From the NCBI GenBank assembly GCA_017935345.1, contig JAGBHU010000016.1:62001-126000 (forward strand): 64,000 bases of DNA, given 5' to 3'. The notes below the pieces were generated by a model that worked only from the letters and a program-made list of their open reading frames with translations, had not been told where the DNA came from and did not search any database. Shown piece by piece: positions 46,219 to 55,471 of this stretch. The position numbers and the translations under genes are program-made. This stretch comes from Coprococcus sp. (GTDB lineage: Bacteria; Bacillota; Clostridia; Lachnospirales; Lachnospiraceae). Numbering within the stretch: the stretch's first letter is position 1; every line of letters begins with the position of its first letter.

Positions 46219-46659
46219 ATGGGTGAATGGATAAAAAGCATATTGGTGTTTACAATATTTTTTTCCGTTGTCTTATATATCATGCCAAGTGAAAAATACA
46301 AAAAATATATTCAGACAGCCATAGGATTTGTAATGATAATTGTTGTGATAAATCCCATTGTACGGGTGTTGGGGTTTTCTGATAATCTGTCATTCAATAT
46401 CAGATACGAGATAGCGGATTTAGAATATATCAGTTCGGAGGATGCCTATTATCGTGATGTGGTTGCCGCCATTATACGTGATGAATTGGAAAAAGAGTAC
46501 GATTTACATATGCAGGTTCAGGTATATATGGAGGAAAATAAGAGTATCCGTACCATAGAGCTTTCCGGAGAGTCAGTTGATTTGGAAACGGAAAATGATA
46601 TCAGACAGAACCTGTCTTTAAAATATGGTATTAATGAGGACATGATCATCATATATTGA
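46219..46659 (+). CDS. spoIIIAF: Stage III sporulation protein AF
   Basis: A 146-residue protein with two N-terminal transmembrane helices (about 5-25 and 33-52), the conserved P-S-E-K-Y-K-K-Y-I between them, and a small ring-building domain. It is shorter than the roughly 200-residue Bacillus protein. It follows spoIIIAE after eight bases. Confidence 0.9.
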   Translation: MGEWIKSILVFTIFFSVVLYIMPSEKYKKYIQTAIGFVMIIVVINPIVRVLGFSDNLSFNIRYEIADLEYISSEDAYYRDVVAAIIRDELEKEYDLHMQVQVYMEENKSIRTIELSGESVDLETENDIRQNLSLKYGINEDMIIIY

Positions 46660-46672
46660 TAGTGGAGGGAAC

Positions 46673-47260
46673 ATGGAGAAAGAGGATTCTGGATTAAAAA
46701 GTAAAATAATGAAGCTGTTTGATGCGAAAAACGGTAGGCTGCGAAATTTTGTTATGTTACTGCTGGCAGGAATCTGTCTGATGATAATCGTGTGGCCAAC
46801 CTCAGGCACTTCATCAAAGGGGGATGACGGCGTAGTAGCAACATCGGAAAAGGAGGCGGAAAATAATACTGAAAGCTATATTTCACAGACGGATGCTTAC
46901 ACAAAACAGCTTGAGCAGCGGCTGAGTAAGCTTTTGTCCTCTATGAATGGGGTAGGTGATGTACAGGTTATGATAACACTCAAGGACAATGGGGAAAATA
47001 TTGTTGAAAAGGATAAATCAGAAAGCAGTGTAACGGATGAAGGGAGTAAGCAGAATACTTATAATGAGGAAACGGTAAATGCAGTTTCAGATGATTATGA
47101 TGGACCGTATGTGAAGCAGGTACTTGAGCCAAATGTGGAAGGCGTGCTGATTTGTTGTACCGGCGGAGGAGATGCGGACATTGTTCTTGCGATTACAGAA
47201 GCAGTACAGGCATTATTTGACGTGCCTGTGCATAAGATTGTGGTATTAGAATCAAATTAA
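46673..47260 (+). CDS. spoIIIAG: Stage III sporulation protein AG
   Basis: A 195-residue protein with one transmembrane helix near residues 24-42 and an extracytoplasmic domain. The L-E-x-R-L-S-K-L-L-S-S-M-N-G-V-G-D-V-Q-V-M-I-T-L segment and the C-terminal G-V-L-I-C-C-x-G-G-G are typical. In Bacillus SpoIIIAG forms a large ring in the intermembrane space. Confidence 0.94.
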   Translation: MEKEDSGLKSKIMKLFDAKNGRLRNFVMLLLAGICLMIIVWPTSGTSSKGDDGVVATSEKEAENNTESYISQTDAYTKQLEQRLSKLLSSMNGVGDVQVMITLKDNGENIVEKDKSESSVTDEGSKQNTYNEETVNAVSDDYDGPYVKQVLEPNVEGVLICCTGGGDADIVLAITEAVQALFDVPVHKIVVLESN

Positions 47261-47272
47261 GCGGAGGGCTAA

Positions 47273-47959
47273 ATGAAAAAGGTATTTAAGAAAAACAGAC
47301 TGGTTATACTGGCTTTATCAGTTATGATTGGGGTAGCGGGATACCTGAATTTCAACGAAAGCAATAAGAACAATCTTACCACAAAGGAGGACAGTAAAAA
47401 GGCCGATATGGAGGTTATCAGTTATGAGGAAAATACAAAGGCGGATGGTGAAGCGGATTTAGCCTCGTCTGATGATATCAGTAAACCGACAGAGGAAGTC
47501 GCTACTGACAAGAGCCTTGAACAGGCAGCAATAGAGGAAAACATCCAGTTAAACAGTGATGAGGAGAATATCGGTGAAGCGGTCCTGACAAATGCAGAAG
47601 TTGTTAATAACTCACTTGCAATGATTCAGTTAAACAGAGAGCAGAGCAGATCCAGAACAAAGGAGTACCTGCTCAGTATAATCAATGACGATGCCATTGA
47701 GGAATCGGCAAAGCAGGAGGCTACAGCGGCATATGTAAAATTAAGTGATAATATTGAAAAGGAAACGGATGCCGAAACACTGCTTGCGGCAAAGGGTTAT
47801 AACGCAGCAATCGTAACAATCAGCGATGAATCCGTAGATGTGGCACTCAATGTAGAAACAATCAGTGATACGGAAAGAGCCCAGATAGAAGATATTGTTA
47901 CCCGTAAAACCGGATATGATATCAGTCAGGTAGTCATTTCTGTTCTCTCTAATAAATAG
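47273..47959 (+). CDS. spoIIIAH: Stage III sporulation protein AH
   Basis: A 228-residue protein with one N-terminal transmembrane helix (about 9-27), an acidic linker of about 80 residues and a YscJ/FliF-like ring domain at the C-terminus. The R-x-x-S-R-x-x-T-K-E-Y-L region marks the start of that domain. SpoIIIAH binds SpoIIQ from the forespore. It is the last gene of the operon and is followed by a strong terminator. Confidence 0.93.
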   Translation: MKKVFKKNRLVILALSVMIGVAGYLNFNESNKNNLTTKEDSKKADMEVISYEENTKADGEADLASSDDISKPTEEVATDKSLEQAAIEENIQLNSDEENIGEAVLTNAEVVNNSLAMIQLNREQSRSRTKEYLLSIINDDAIEESAKQEATAAYVKLSDNIEKETDAETLLAAKGYNAAIVTISDESVDVALNVETISDTERAQIEDIVTRKTGYDISQVVISVLSNK

Positions 47960-47995
47960 TTATACATAGGCTGATAAGTCTTAAATGGTAAAAAG

Positions 47996-48035
47996 TGCGT
48001 CTTTCAGAACCATAAACTCTGAAAGACGCATTTTT
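47996..48035 (+). terminator. Terminator of the spoIIIA operon
   Basis: A perfect 13-base stem, TGCGTCTTTCAGA (47996-48008) with TCTGAAAGACGCA (48018-48030), and a TTTTT tail. The following stretch up to 48221 contains no convincing gene and should hold the promoter of the Asp23 gene; TATAAC at 48093-48098 is a possible -10. Confidence 0.92.
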
Positions 48036-48221
48036 ATCTCAAATTAATAAAAAGAAAATAAATGATTATTCCAAAAATGTATACAATAAAATTATAACAA
48101 ATATCCTGTTATGGCAAAATCAATAACTCCGGCTTGCTACCATTTGCTTGCAAAGTTTCGTATGACAGATTATAATAGAAAGCTAGAGTGGAATATTTTA
48201 TATATTTTGGAGGTATTTAGT

Positions 48222-48599
48222 ATGAGTGAAGAGAACGTATATAATATAAAAGAAGAAAATTCCCTTGGACAGGTGCAGATAGCAGATGATGTTGTGGCGA
48301 TCATAGCAGGACTTGCAGCAAGTGAAGTAGAGGGTGTGTACAAACTGGCGGGCAATTTCAGTAATGAGCTGGCTTCCAAGCTGGGCAAGAAGAATCCTGC
48401 AAAAGGTGTTAAAGTGGAATTGTTACCCGGTAAGGTAAAGGTAGATGTGAGCATAGAAGTGCTTTATGAATATAGTATTCCTGCAGTATCTTCACAGGTA
48501 CAGGATAAGGTAAAACAGGCGATTGAGACGATGACAGGTCTGGTAGTTGAGGAAGTCAATATCAGAATTACAGGTGTCAGAGTTGCTGATACAAACTAG
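48222..48599 (+). CDS. Asp23/Gls24 family protein (YqhY-like)
   Basis: A 125-residue protein from ATG 48222, which follows GGAGG by eight bases; the frame is open for 111 more bases upstream but those residues are not family-like. The I-A-G-L-A-A-S-E-V-E-G-V and V-Q-D-K-V-K-x-A-I-E-x-M-T-G-L-x-V motifs identify the Asp23 family. In Bacillus, YqhY sits between the acetyl-CoA carboxylase genes and nusB and is linked to fatty acid synthesis control. Here it directly precedes nusB as well. Confidence 0.92.
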   Translation: MSEENVYNIKEENSLGQVQIADDVVAIIAGLAASEVEGVYKLAGNFSNELASKLGKKNPAKGVKVELLPGKVKVDVSIEVLYEYSIPAVSSQVQDKVKQAIETMTGLVVEEVNIRITGVRVADTN

Positions 48600-48609
48600 A
48601 GAGGTTCAT

Positions 48610-49041
48610 ATGACCAGAAGAGATTTAAGAGAAACGGTTTTTAGAATATTGTTTCGTCTGGAATTCAATTCAGATGAAGATATGAAGGAACAGATAGAGC
48701 TGGCATTAAACGGGGAAATACCGGCAGAGGATGAAGAGCTGTTTGCGCAGCTTGAATATTCAGAAGAGAATAAGAAGTATATTTCAGACAGGGTACTGGA
48801 TATCGTGGACAGGCATAGCGAGATAGATGCGGTTATTGAAGAGATATCCGAGGGATGGAAGCTTGCCCGTATAGGAAAGGCGGAGCTTGCCATACTGAGG
48901 CTTGCCATATATGAGATGAAATATGATGATGATATTCCGGTAAAGGTTGCCATCAATGAGGCGGTTGAGTTGGCAAAGATTTACTGCGATGTGGAGGCAA
49001 AGAGCTTTATCAATGCGTTGCTTGCAAAGCTTACAAAGTAG
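48610..49041 (+). CDS. nusB: Transcription antitermination factor NusB
   Basis: A 143-residue all-helical protein from ATG 48610. It has the N-terminal R-x-x-R-E-x-V-F-R-I-L-F region and the C-terminal A-I-L-R-L-A-I-Y-E-M and V-A-I-N-E-A-V-E-L-A-K motifs. NusB works with NusE in rRNA antitermination. It follows the Asp23 gene after ten bases and precedes xseA by eight. Confidence 0.95.
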   Translation: MTRRDLRETVFRILFRLEFNSDEDMKEQIELALNGEIPAEDEELFAQLEYSEENKKYISDRVLDIVDRHSEIDAVIEEISEGWKLARIGKAELAILRLAIYEMKYDDDIPVKVAINEAVELAKIYCDVEAKSFINALLAKLTK

Positions 49042-49049
49042 GTGTCAAT

Positions 49050-50309
49050 ATGGCTGTACAAAGCTATACGGTTTCTCAAATCAACGGATATATTAAAAAT
49101 TTAATAGCAAGTGATTATCTCCTTGGGGATATCGCTATAAAGGGTGAGGTATCAAATTGTAAATATCACAGCTCAGGACATATCTATTTTACATTGAAGG
49201 ATGCAACCGGCTCTATTGCTGCCGTTATGTTCAGAAGCAGTGTAAATAGCGGTTTGAGGTTTCAGCTTACAAACGGGCAGATGGTCGTTGCCCGTGGAAA
49301 TGTAAATGTATATGAAAGAGACGGCAGATATCAGCTTTATGTAAATAGTATTAAGCTTGACGGAACCGGTAATTTGTATGAGGAGTATGAGCGTTTAAAA
49401 CAAAAGCTGTATGAACAGGGATTGTTTGAATTTGATATTAAAAAGAAGATTCCGGCGTACCCGAAACGTGTGGGTATCGTTACGGCAAAAACAGGAGCTG
49501 CCATACAGGATATCATGAATATTGCAAAAAGACGAAATCCTTTTGTCCAGCTCATATTGTATCCTGCCAGGGTACAAGGCGAGGGGGCTGCCGAGGATAT
49601 TGCACAGGGTATCAGGACGCTTGATGAAATGAATCTGGATACGATTATCATAGGCCGAGGCGGCGGTTCCATTGAGGATTTATGGGCGTTTAATGAAGAA
49701 GTTGTTGCGTGGGCGATATATCATGCAAAAACACCTATTATATCGGGAACAGGACATGAAATTGATAATACCATAGCTGATTATGCAGCAGATTTGCGTG
49801 CACCGACACCATCTGCCGCATGTGAGCTTGCAATACCGGATATCATGTCAACGATACGCCAGATAGACAGCCTGGCGGCACAGATGGGAAGGCTTCTTGA
49901 AAACCGCATAGACGGCATAAGAAGCAGAATTTTCACATATGAGAGACAGTTGCGGTTGCTGAATCCTAAGCAGAAGCTGATGGGACAGCAGCAGTATATT
50001 GATGAACAGTATGACAGATTAAAAAGATTGATGAGGCAGCAGTACGACAGTAAGCTGCACAGACTACAGCTTCTTTCAACACGTATCAATGGGATGTCGC
50101 CTACTGCAAAGCTGGTAAACGGCTTCGGGTATATGGAAAAAAACGGTGAAGCCGTACATTCAGTAAAGCAGTTGAAGGCAGGGGATGATATTAATATAAC
50201 CATGCATGACGGTGTTATAAATGCCAGCGTAACAGGCTTTGGTACGGGCAAAGAAGAACAGGCGGCTGATAACGGATTGCAGACTGGAGGTACAGATGTC
50301 GGAAAATAA
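49050..50309 (+). CDS. xseA: Exodeoxyribonuclease VII large subunit
   Basis: A 419-residue protein with an N-terminal OB fold (about 1-105: I-K-G-E-V-S-N and S-S-G-H-I-Y-F-T-L-K-D) and the catalytic domain with R-G-G-G-S-I-E-D-L-W and G-H-E-I-D. A long coiled coil follows from about residue 270. With XseB it digests single-stranded DNA. It overlaps xseB by 14 bases. Confidence 0.97.
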   Translation: MAVQSYTVSQINGYIKNLIASDYLLGDIAIKGEVSNCKYHSSGHIYFTLKDATGSIAAVMFRSSVNSGLRFQLTNGQMVVARGNVNVYERDGRYQLYVNSIKLDGTGNLYEEYERLKQKLYEQGLFEFDIKKKIPAYPKRVGIVTAKTGAAIQDIMNIAKRRNPFVQLILYPARVQGEGAAEDIAQGIRTLDEMNLDTIIIGRGGGSIEDLWAFNEEVVAWAIYHAKTPIISGTGHEIDNTIADYAADLRAPTPSAACELAIPDIMSTIRQIDSLAAQMGRLLENRIDGIRSRIFTYERQLRLLNPKQKLMGQQQYIDEQYDRLKRLMRQQYDSKLHRLQLLSTRINGMSPTAKLVNGFGYMEKNGEAVHSVKQLKAGDDINITMHDGVINASVTGFGTGKEEQAADNGLQTGGTDVGK

Positions 50310-50517
50310 AGACAGGGAGTTTTCTATAGAGAAGTCTATGGATCGGCTTGAAGAAATAGCACAGATACTTGAAAATCCGGATACAACATTGAAGGATTCT
50401 CTTGCAGTATATTCTGAGGGCGTAAATCTGATTGATGCCTGTAAGAAAAATTTGTGTGATGTTGAAAAAGAGATGATTATTCTCACTGAAAAAGGAGAAA
50501 ACGGTGATAGAGGATAA
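50296..50517 (+). CDS. xseB: Exodeoxyribonuclease VII small subunit
   Basis: A 73-residue helical hairpin protein from ATG 50296, which follows GGAGG within xseA. The F-S-I-E-K-S-M-D-R-L-E-E-I and D-S-L-A-V-Y-S-E-G segments are the XseB signature. Longer in-frame starts inside xseA lack a ribosome-binding site. It overlaps the next gene by 14 bases. Confidence 0.95.
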   Translation: MSENKDREFSIEKSMDRLEEIAQILENPDTTLKDSLAVYSEGVNLIDACKKNLCDVEKEMIILTEKGENGDRG

Positions 50518-51388
50518 GATAAAGCTTCATGCGAAAGAGGCTGAAGAGATAGTATATCGATATCTTCCTTCCGAAGAGGGATTTCAGAAGAAGATATTTG
50601 AAGCGATGAATTATTCCATGACTGCGGGCGGAAAGAGACTTCGGCCCGTATTAATGATGGAGACATATCGGTTATTCGGCGGAGAAGGAGCGGTCATTGA
50701 ACCTTTTATGGCGGCTATCGAGATGATTCATACATATTCGTTGATCCATGATGATTTACCGGCACTTGATAATGACGATTATAGAAGAGGCAGAAAGACC
50801 TCCCATGTGGTATATGGTGAGGCTATGGCTATTTTGGCGGGAGACGCTCTGCTGAATTACGCATATGAAACAGCATGTAAGGCATTTGATATGTGTGACG
50901 ATATGAGTCGGGTTGCAAAGGCACTTAAGGTGTTGGCAGAAAAGCCGGGGATATATGGTATGATAGGTGGTCAGGTACTTGATGTTTTAATGACAGGACA
51001 GGCGATGGATAAAGACCAGCTTTATTTTGTTTATGAGAACAAAACCGGAGCATTGATAGAAGCGGCTATGATGATCGGTGCGATTTTGGCAGGTGCATCG
51101 GAGGAGGAAGTTGATGCAATATGCAGTATTGCTTCGGATGTAGGACATGCATTTCAGATACAGGACGATTTGCTGGATATACTGGGTGACAGTCATGTAC
51201 TTGGAAAACCTACGTTAAGCGATGCGGACAATGGGAAGGTTACATATGTAACGGTTCACGGTATCGAAAAGGCACAGGAGGATGTGCGGATTCTCTCTGA
51301 ACGTGCCGTGAGAGGGCTTACGGAGTTAAAATATGAAAATGAGTTTTTAAAAGAGCTTATTATCTCTCTGGTAACCCGCAAAAACTAG
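50504..51388 (+). CDS. ispA: Polyprenyl synthetase (geranylgeranyl/farnesyl diphosphate synthase)
   Basis: A 294-residue isoprenoid synthase starting at GTG 50504 after AAAGGAG. The two Asp-rich motifs are D-D-L-P-A-L-D-N-D-D and D-D-L-L-D-I. The G-G-K-R-L-R-P segment binds diphosphate. The long DDxxxxD form of the first motif is the bacterial type II FPP synthase pattern. Product chain length is not certain. It overlaps xseB and is followed by dxs, so the two supply isoprenoid precursors. Confidence 0.93.
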   Translation: MIEDKIKLHAKEAEEIVYRYLPSEEGFQKKIFEAMNYSMTAGGKRLRPVLMMETYRLFGGEGAVIEPFMAAIEMIHTYSLIHDDLPALDNDDYRRGRKTSHVVYGEAMAILAGDALLNYAYETACKAFDMCDDMSRVAKALKVLAEKPGIYGMIGGQVLDVLMTGQAMDKDQLYFVYENKTGALIEAAMMIGAILAGASEEEVDAICSIASDVGHAFQIQDDLLDILGDSHVLGKPTLSDADNGKVTYVTVHGIEKAQEDVRILSERAVRGLTELKYENEFLKELIISLVTRKN

Positions 51389-51397
51389 GAGTGACTT

Positions 51398-53263
51398 ATG
51401 AGTATACTGGATAGGATAAATAAACCGAATGATATCAAGAATATAGACAGACAGGAGCTTCCTGTTCTGGCAGAGGAGATAAGGGAATTTCTTATCGAAA
51501 GTGTAAGTAAAACGGGAGGACATCTGGCATCCAATCTGGGATGTGTAGAGCTGACAATGGCACTTCACAGAGTCATGAATCTGCCAAAGGACAAGATCGT
51601 GTGGGATGTAGGTCATCAGTCCTATGTGCATAAGATACTCACAGGTCGTAAGGAAGAGATGAAAAATCTCAGACAGCTTGGCGGTATGAGCGGTTTTCCC
51701 AAAACCTCTGAAAGTCCGTGTGATGTATTTAATACAGGTCACAGCTCCACGTCTATATCGGCAGCTCTCGGTATGGCATGTGCCAGAAGTATGAAAGGGA
51801 CAGACGAAAAAATCGCCGCCGTTATTGGCGACGGGGCATTTACGGGCGGAATGGTATATGAGGCTATCAATAATATGGCTGTCATAAAAACAGGCTGTCT
51901 TGTTATTTTAAATGACAACGAGATGTCGATTGACCAGAATGTCGGCGGAATGTCCAAGTATCTGAATAATCTCAGAGTCGGTCAGCAATATAATGATTTT
52001 AAAGGACATGTGGAAAAGACGCTTCTGCATATTCCGGTTGTAGGTGAAAAGCTTGCAAAGGGGATTAAACGTTCAAAGGATTCGATTAAACAGATGCTTG
52101 TTCCCGGAATGTTTTTTGAGGAGCTGGGCGTGACATATATCGGACCGATAGATGGACATGATACAGATGTCATGGAGGCTACATTCAGAAAAGCGCTGCA
52201 ATTAGACAGACCGATACTTGTTCATGTCAAGACAATAAAGGGAAAAGGATATCGTTATTCAGAAAAGTATCCTAGTTATTTTCACGGAGTAGATGCATTT
52301 GATGTAGCGACAGGAAAGGTCCTTGCAAAAAAGAAGAATTTATCATATACAGGTGTTTTTGCCAGAAAGCTGGTAGAGCTGGGAAGGGAGAACCCGAATA
52401 TTGTTGCAATAACGGCAGCCATGAGCAAGGGTACAGGTGTATCCGCATTTGCAAAGGAGTTCCCTGACAGGGCATATGATGTGGGTATTGCCGAAGAACA
52501 TGCTGTTACATTTGCGGCAGGTCTTGCGGCAGCAGGCCTTACGCCGGTTGTTGCGATATATTCGTCATTTCTTCAGAGAGCCTATGACCAGATTTTGCAT
52601 GATGTATGTCTGCAAAAGCTGCATGTGATATTTGCCATAGACAGGTCGGGGCTGGTCGGGGCTGACGGAGATACCCATCAGGGTATATTTGATACGGCAT
52701 ATTTGTCTCACATACCGAATCTGGTGATAATCGCACCTAAGAACAGATATGAGCTGACAAAGGCTATGGAATGGGCTGTAGGTTATGACGGACCTGTTGC
52801 CATTAAATATTCAAGAGGTGAAGCTTACTATGGCTTAAAGAGTATTCAGACACCTTTTGAATGTGGAAAGAGTGAAATCATATGTAAGGGCAGCGGGGCA
52901 GCAGTTATCGCGGTAGGTGACATGGTGATTGAGGCTGAGAAGCTGTATAACAGATGTCTGGTTGACCATAGAGAGATTACATTTGTAAATGCCAGATTCG
53001 TGAAGCCGATAGATACTGATTTGGTAGATGAACTGGCTCAGACGCATAAAGTATTCATTATCATGGAGGATGGAATCAAACATGGCGGATATGGTGCTAT
53101 GGTAGAGGAGTACATAGCTGAAAAAGGCTATGATATCAACGTATATACAGCCGCCATTGATGATATGTATGTCCAGCATGGTAAAGTAAATGAGCTTCTG
53201 AAGCTTTTGAAGCTAGACGCCGATTCAGTATATGAGAAGCTTTGTGATATGCTGGGGCAGTAA
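51398..53263 (+). CDS. dxs: 1-deoxy-D-xylulose-5-phosphate synthase
   Basis: A 621-residue thiamine diphosphate enzyme. G-D-G-A-F-T-G-G-M followed by N-D-N-E-M-S is the ThDP/magnesium motif, and E-E-H-A-V-T-F-A-A-G carries the catalytic glutamate. D-R-S-G-L-V-G-A-D-G is also diagnostic. It makes DXP from pyruvate and glyceraldehyde-3-phosphate, the entry to the MEP isoprenoid pathway and to thiamine and pyridoxal. It is next to ispA and tlyA in the standard clostridial order. Confidence 0.97.
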   Translation: MSILDRINKPNDIKNIDRQELPVLAEEIREFLIESVSKTGGHLASNLGCVELTMALHRVMNLPKDKIVWDVGHQSYVHKILTGRKEEMKNLRQLGGMSGFPKTSESPCDVFNTGHSSTSISAALGMACARSMKGTDEKIAAVIGDGAFTGGMVYEAINNMAVIKTGCLVILNDNEMSIDQNVGGMSKYLNNLRVGQQYNDFKGHVEKTLLHIPVVGEKLAKGIKRSKDSIKQMLVPGMFFEELGVTYIGPIDGHDTDVMEATFRKALQLDRPILVHVKTIKGKGYRYSEKYPSYFHGVDAFDVATGKVLAKKKNLSYTGVFARKLVELGRENPNIVAITAAMSKGTGVSAFAKEFPDRAYDVGIAEEHAVTFAAGLAAAGLTPVVAIYSSFLQRAYDQILHDVCLQKLHVIFAIDRSGLVGADGDTHQGIFDTAYLSHIPNLVIIAPKNRYELTKAMEWAVGYDGPVAIKYSRGEAYYGLKSIQTPFECGKSEIICKGSGAAVIAVGDMVIEAEKLYNRCLVDHREITFVNARFVKPIDTDLVDELAQTHKVFIIMEDGIKHGGYGAMVEEYIAEKGYDINVYTAAIDDMYVQHGKVNELLKLLKLDADSVYEKLCDMLGQ

Positions 53264-53340
53264 GAAAATTGCAAGCAGAAGTTTTCAGATATGCGTAAAT
53301 AAAAAGAAGTTTTCTGGTTGTTTGCAGATAGGATATAGAG

Positions 53341-54147
53341 ATGAAAGAAAGATTAGATGTGCTTCTGGTAAATAAAGGACTTGCCGAATCACGGGAGAAG
53401 GCAAAAGCCATTATTATGTCAGGAATCGTTTATGTAGATAATAATAAAGAGGATAAAGCAGGTTCTACCTTTGATGTCAATGCAAATATAGAGGTCAGGG
53501 GTAATACACTGAGATATGTAAGCCGTGGTGGACTTAAGCTTGAAAAGGCAATGAATTGTTTTGGTGTAACACTTGCGGATAAGGTCGCTATGGATGTAGG
53601 CGCTTCTACAGGCGGGTTTACGGATTGTATGCTGCAAAACGGAGCAATCCGTGTATATGCGGTGGATGTAGGTCATGGACAGCTTGCATGGAAGCTGAGA
53701 AATGATGAGCGGGTAATCTGTATGGAGAAAACGAATATCAGATATGTGACACCCGATGATATAGCGGACAAAATCGAATTTGCATCCATTGATGTATCGT
53801 TTATTTCTCTGACAAAGGTGCTGCCGCCTGTGAAAGAACTGCTTACGGATGATGGAGAGATTGTATGTCTGATTAAGCCGCAGTTTGAAGCAGGCAGGGA
53901 AAAGGTCGGTAAGAAGGGTGTAGTTCGTGATAAGAAGGTCCATGAAGAGGTTGTAGATATGATTGTAAGCTATGCAAGGTCTATAGGCTTTCAAACACTT
54001 GCCCTATCATTTTCACCGATTAAGGGACCTGAAGGAAATATTGAATATCTGCTTTATTTAACGAAAGACAGTCGTAAAGAAAATGTTGAATTTGATATTA
54101 AGTCTTTGGTTGAGCAGTCACATGCAAGCTTAGACAGGGAGCAGTAA
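53341..54147 (+). CDS. tlyA: TlyA-family rRNA 2'-O-methyltransferase
   Basis: A 268-residue protein with an N-terminal S4 RNA-binding domain (about 1-60: R-L-D-V-L-L-V-x-K-G-L-A) and an FtsJ-like methyltransferase domain with D-V-G-A-S-T-G-G-F-T-D. K-P-Q-F-E-A-G and the G-x-E-G-N-x-E-Y/F-L end fit the family. TlyA methylates the ribose of cytidines in rRNA and is linked to capreomycin sensitivity in mycobacteria. It is in its usual position between dxs and nadK. Confidence 0.93.
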   Translation: MKERLDVLLVNKGLAESREKAKAIIMSGIVYVDNNKEDKAGSTFDVNANIEVRGNTLRYVSRGGLKLEKAMNCFGVTLADKVAMDVGASTGGFTDCMLQNGAIRVYAVDVGHGQLAWKLRNDERVICMEKTNIRYVTPDDIADKIEFASIDVSFISLTKVLPPVKELLTDDGEIVCLIKPQFEAGREKVGKKGVVRDKKVHEEVVDMIVSYARSIGFQTLALSFSPIKGPEGNIEYLLYLTKDSRKENVEFDIKSLVEQSHASLDREQ

Positions 54148-54150
54148 CAG

Positions 54151-55008
54151 ATGAAAAAATATCTCATTGTTGTCAATCCTGAAAAGGACATCAATTTAAA
54201 TATTACCAATAGGGCGAGAGATTACATAATCAGCAGAGGCGGAAGCTGCCGTATTGTAGATGGCTTTGATTTTTGCAGCGAAACGTGCATAACCAGAGAG
54301 CTTACCGGAGATGCTGAATGTATACTTGTATTGGGAGGCGACGGTACGCTTCTTAAGGTAGCCGGTGAGATAGAGGATATAGATATTCCGCTTTATGGAA
54401 TCAATCTTGGAACCGTAGGATTTCTTACGGAAGGTGAGGTATCCGGTCTAAACACCATACTGGACAGATTGCTGTCAGATGATTTTTCGATAGAAGAGAG
54501 AATGATGATTAAGGGTGTGGTGAAAAAAACAGACGGTACAGAATATAGAAAAAGGTCTTTAAATGATATCGTAATCAGTCGTGCAGGTTTTTCGCGGTTA
54601 ATCGGTCTTAATGTATCTGTAGGCGGCAGTCTGCTTGATGCTTATGAGGCAGACGGTGTGGTAGTGGCTACACCTACAGGCTCTACGGGATATAATCTTT
54701 CGGCAGGCGGTCCTATTGTAAGTCCGACTGCAAGCCTGATGGTGATAACACCTGTATCACCGCATTCTCTGACATCGAAGAGTATCGTGCTGTCAGGTGA
54801 TGAGAAGATTTCAATAGAAATTGGAAAGAAGAGAAAGACACAGGACACAGAGGCAATCGTTTCTTTTGACGGAGGAAATGATGTAGAGCTTTCTGCGGGT
54901 GATGTGGTCAATATATACCGCTCAAACAGAATTACAAAGCTGATTAAGGCAAATGATGTGAATTTTTATGAAATTCTGAGAAATAAGCTGGGAGGAAGTC
55001 AGAAATGA
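54151..55008 (+). CDS. nadK: NAD kinase
   Basis: A 285-residue ATP-NAD kinase. The G-G-D-G-T motif is at residues 62-66 with the catalytic Asp64. N-L-G-T-V-G-F-L-T-E, the conserved N-D-I-V-I-S and P-T-G-S-T-G-Y-N-L-S-A-G-G-P are also present. It produces NADP. Its stop overlaps the argR start by four bases. Confidence 0.97.
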   Translation: MKKYLIVVNPEKDINLNITNRARDYIISRGGSCRIVDGFDFCSETCITRELTGDAECILVLGGDGTLLKVAGEIEDIDIPLYGINLGTVGFLTEGEVSGLNTILDRLLSDDFSIEERMMIKGVVKKTDGTEYRKRSLNDIVISRAGFSRLIGLNVSVGGSLLDAYEADGVVVATPTGSTGYNLSAGGPIVSPTASLMVITPVSPHSLTSKSIVLSGDEKISIEIGKKRKTQDTEAIVSFDGGNDVELSAGDVVNIYRSNRITKLIKANDVNFYEILRNKLGGSQK

Positions 55009-55463
55009 AGCAAAAAAGACAGGCAAAAATCATTGAGATAATTGAAAATAATGATATAGAGACTCAGGATGAATTGCTTGCCCTGTTGCTGAAAGAGGGA
55101 GTACAGACGACTCAGGCTACTATTTCGAGGGATATCAGAGAAATCAATCTTACGAAAATTGCAGCTCCTTCAGGAAAGCAAAAATATGTACTTGGAAAAG
55201 TGGCAAATCACGAATCCATGGAGTCATACAGACAGGTGCTTAGTGCAGGTATTATATCCATGGAAGCAGCAGAAAATATAATCGTAGTAAAAACAGTATC
55301 GGGAGTTGCCATGGCAGTAGCAGCAGCTCTTGATAATATGGAAATAAACGGACTTGTTGGAAGTATAGCAGGGGATGATACCATTTTTCTTGCCGTACGT
55401 TCAAAGGAACTTACAAAATCTGTTATCAATGCAATTGATAACAGATGCACTGCGAAGCGATAG
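55005..55463 (+). CDS. argR: Arginine repressor ArgR
   Basis: A 152-residue transcription factor. The N-terminal winged helix contains T-Q-A-T-I-S-R-D-I-R-E, and the C-terminal oligomerisation/arginine-binding domain contains G-S-I-A-G-D-D-T-I-F. It controls arginine biosynthesis or catabolism with arginine as corepressor. Its place between nadK and recN is standard for Clostridia and Bacilli. No arginine genes are nearby. Confidence 0.96.
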   Translation: MKQKRQAKIIEIIENNDIETQDELLALLLKEGVQTTQATISRDIREINLTKIAAPSGKQKYVLGKVANHESMESYRQVLSAGIISMEAAENIIVVKTVSGVAMAVAAALDNMEINGLVGSIAGDDTIFLAVRSKELTKSVINAIDNRCTAKR

Positions 55464-55471
55464 GAGGAATA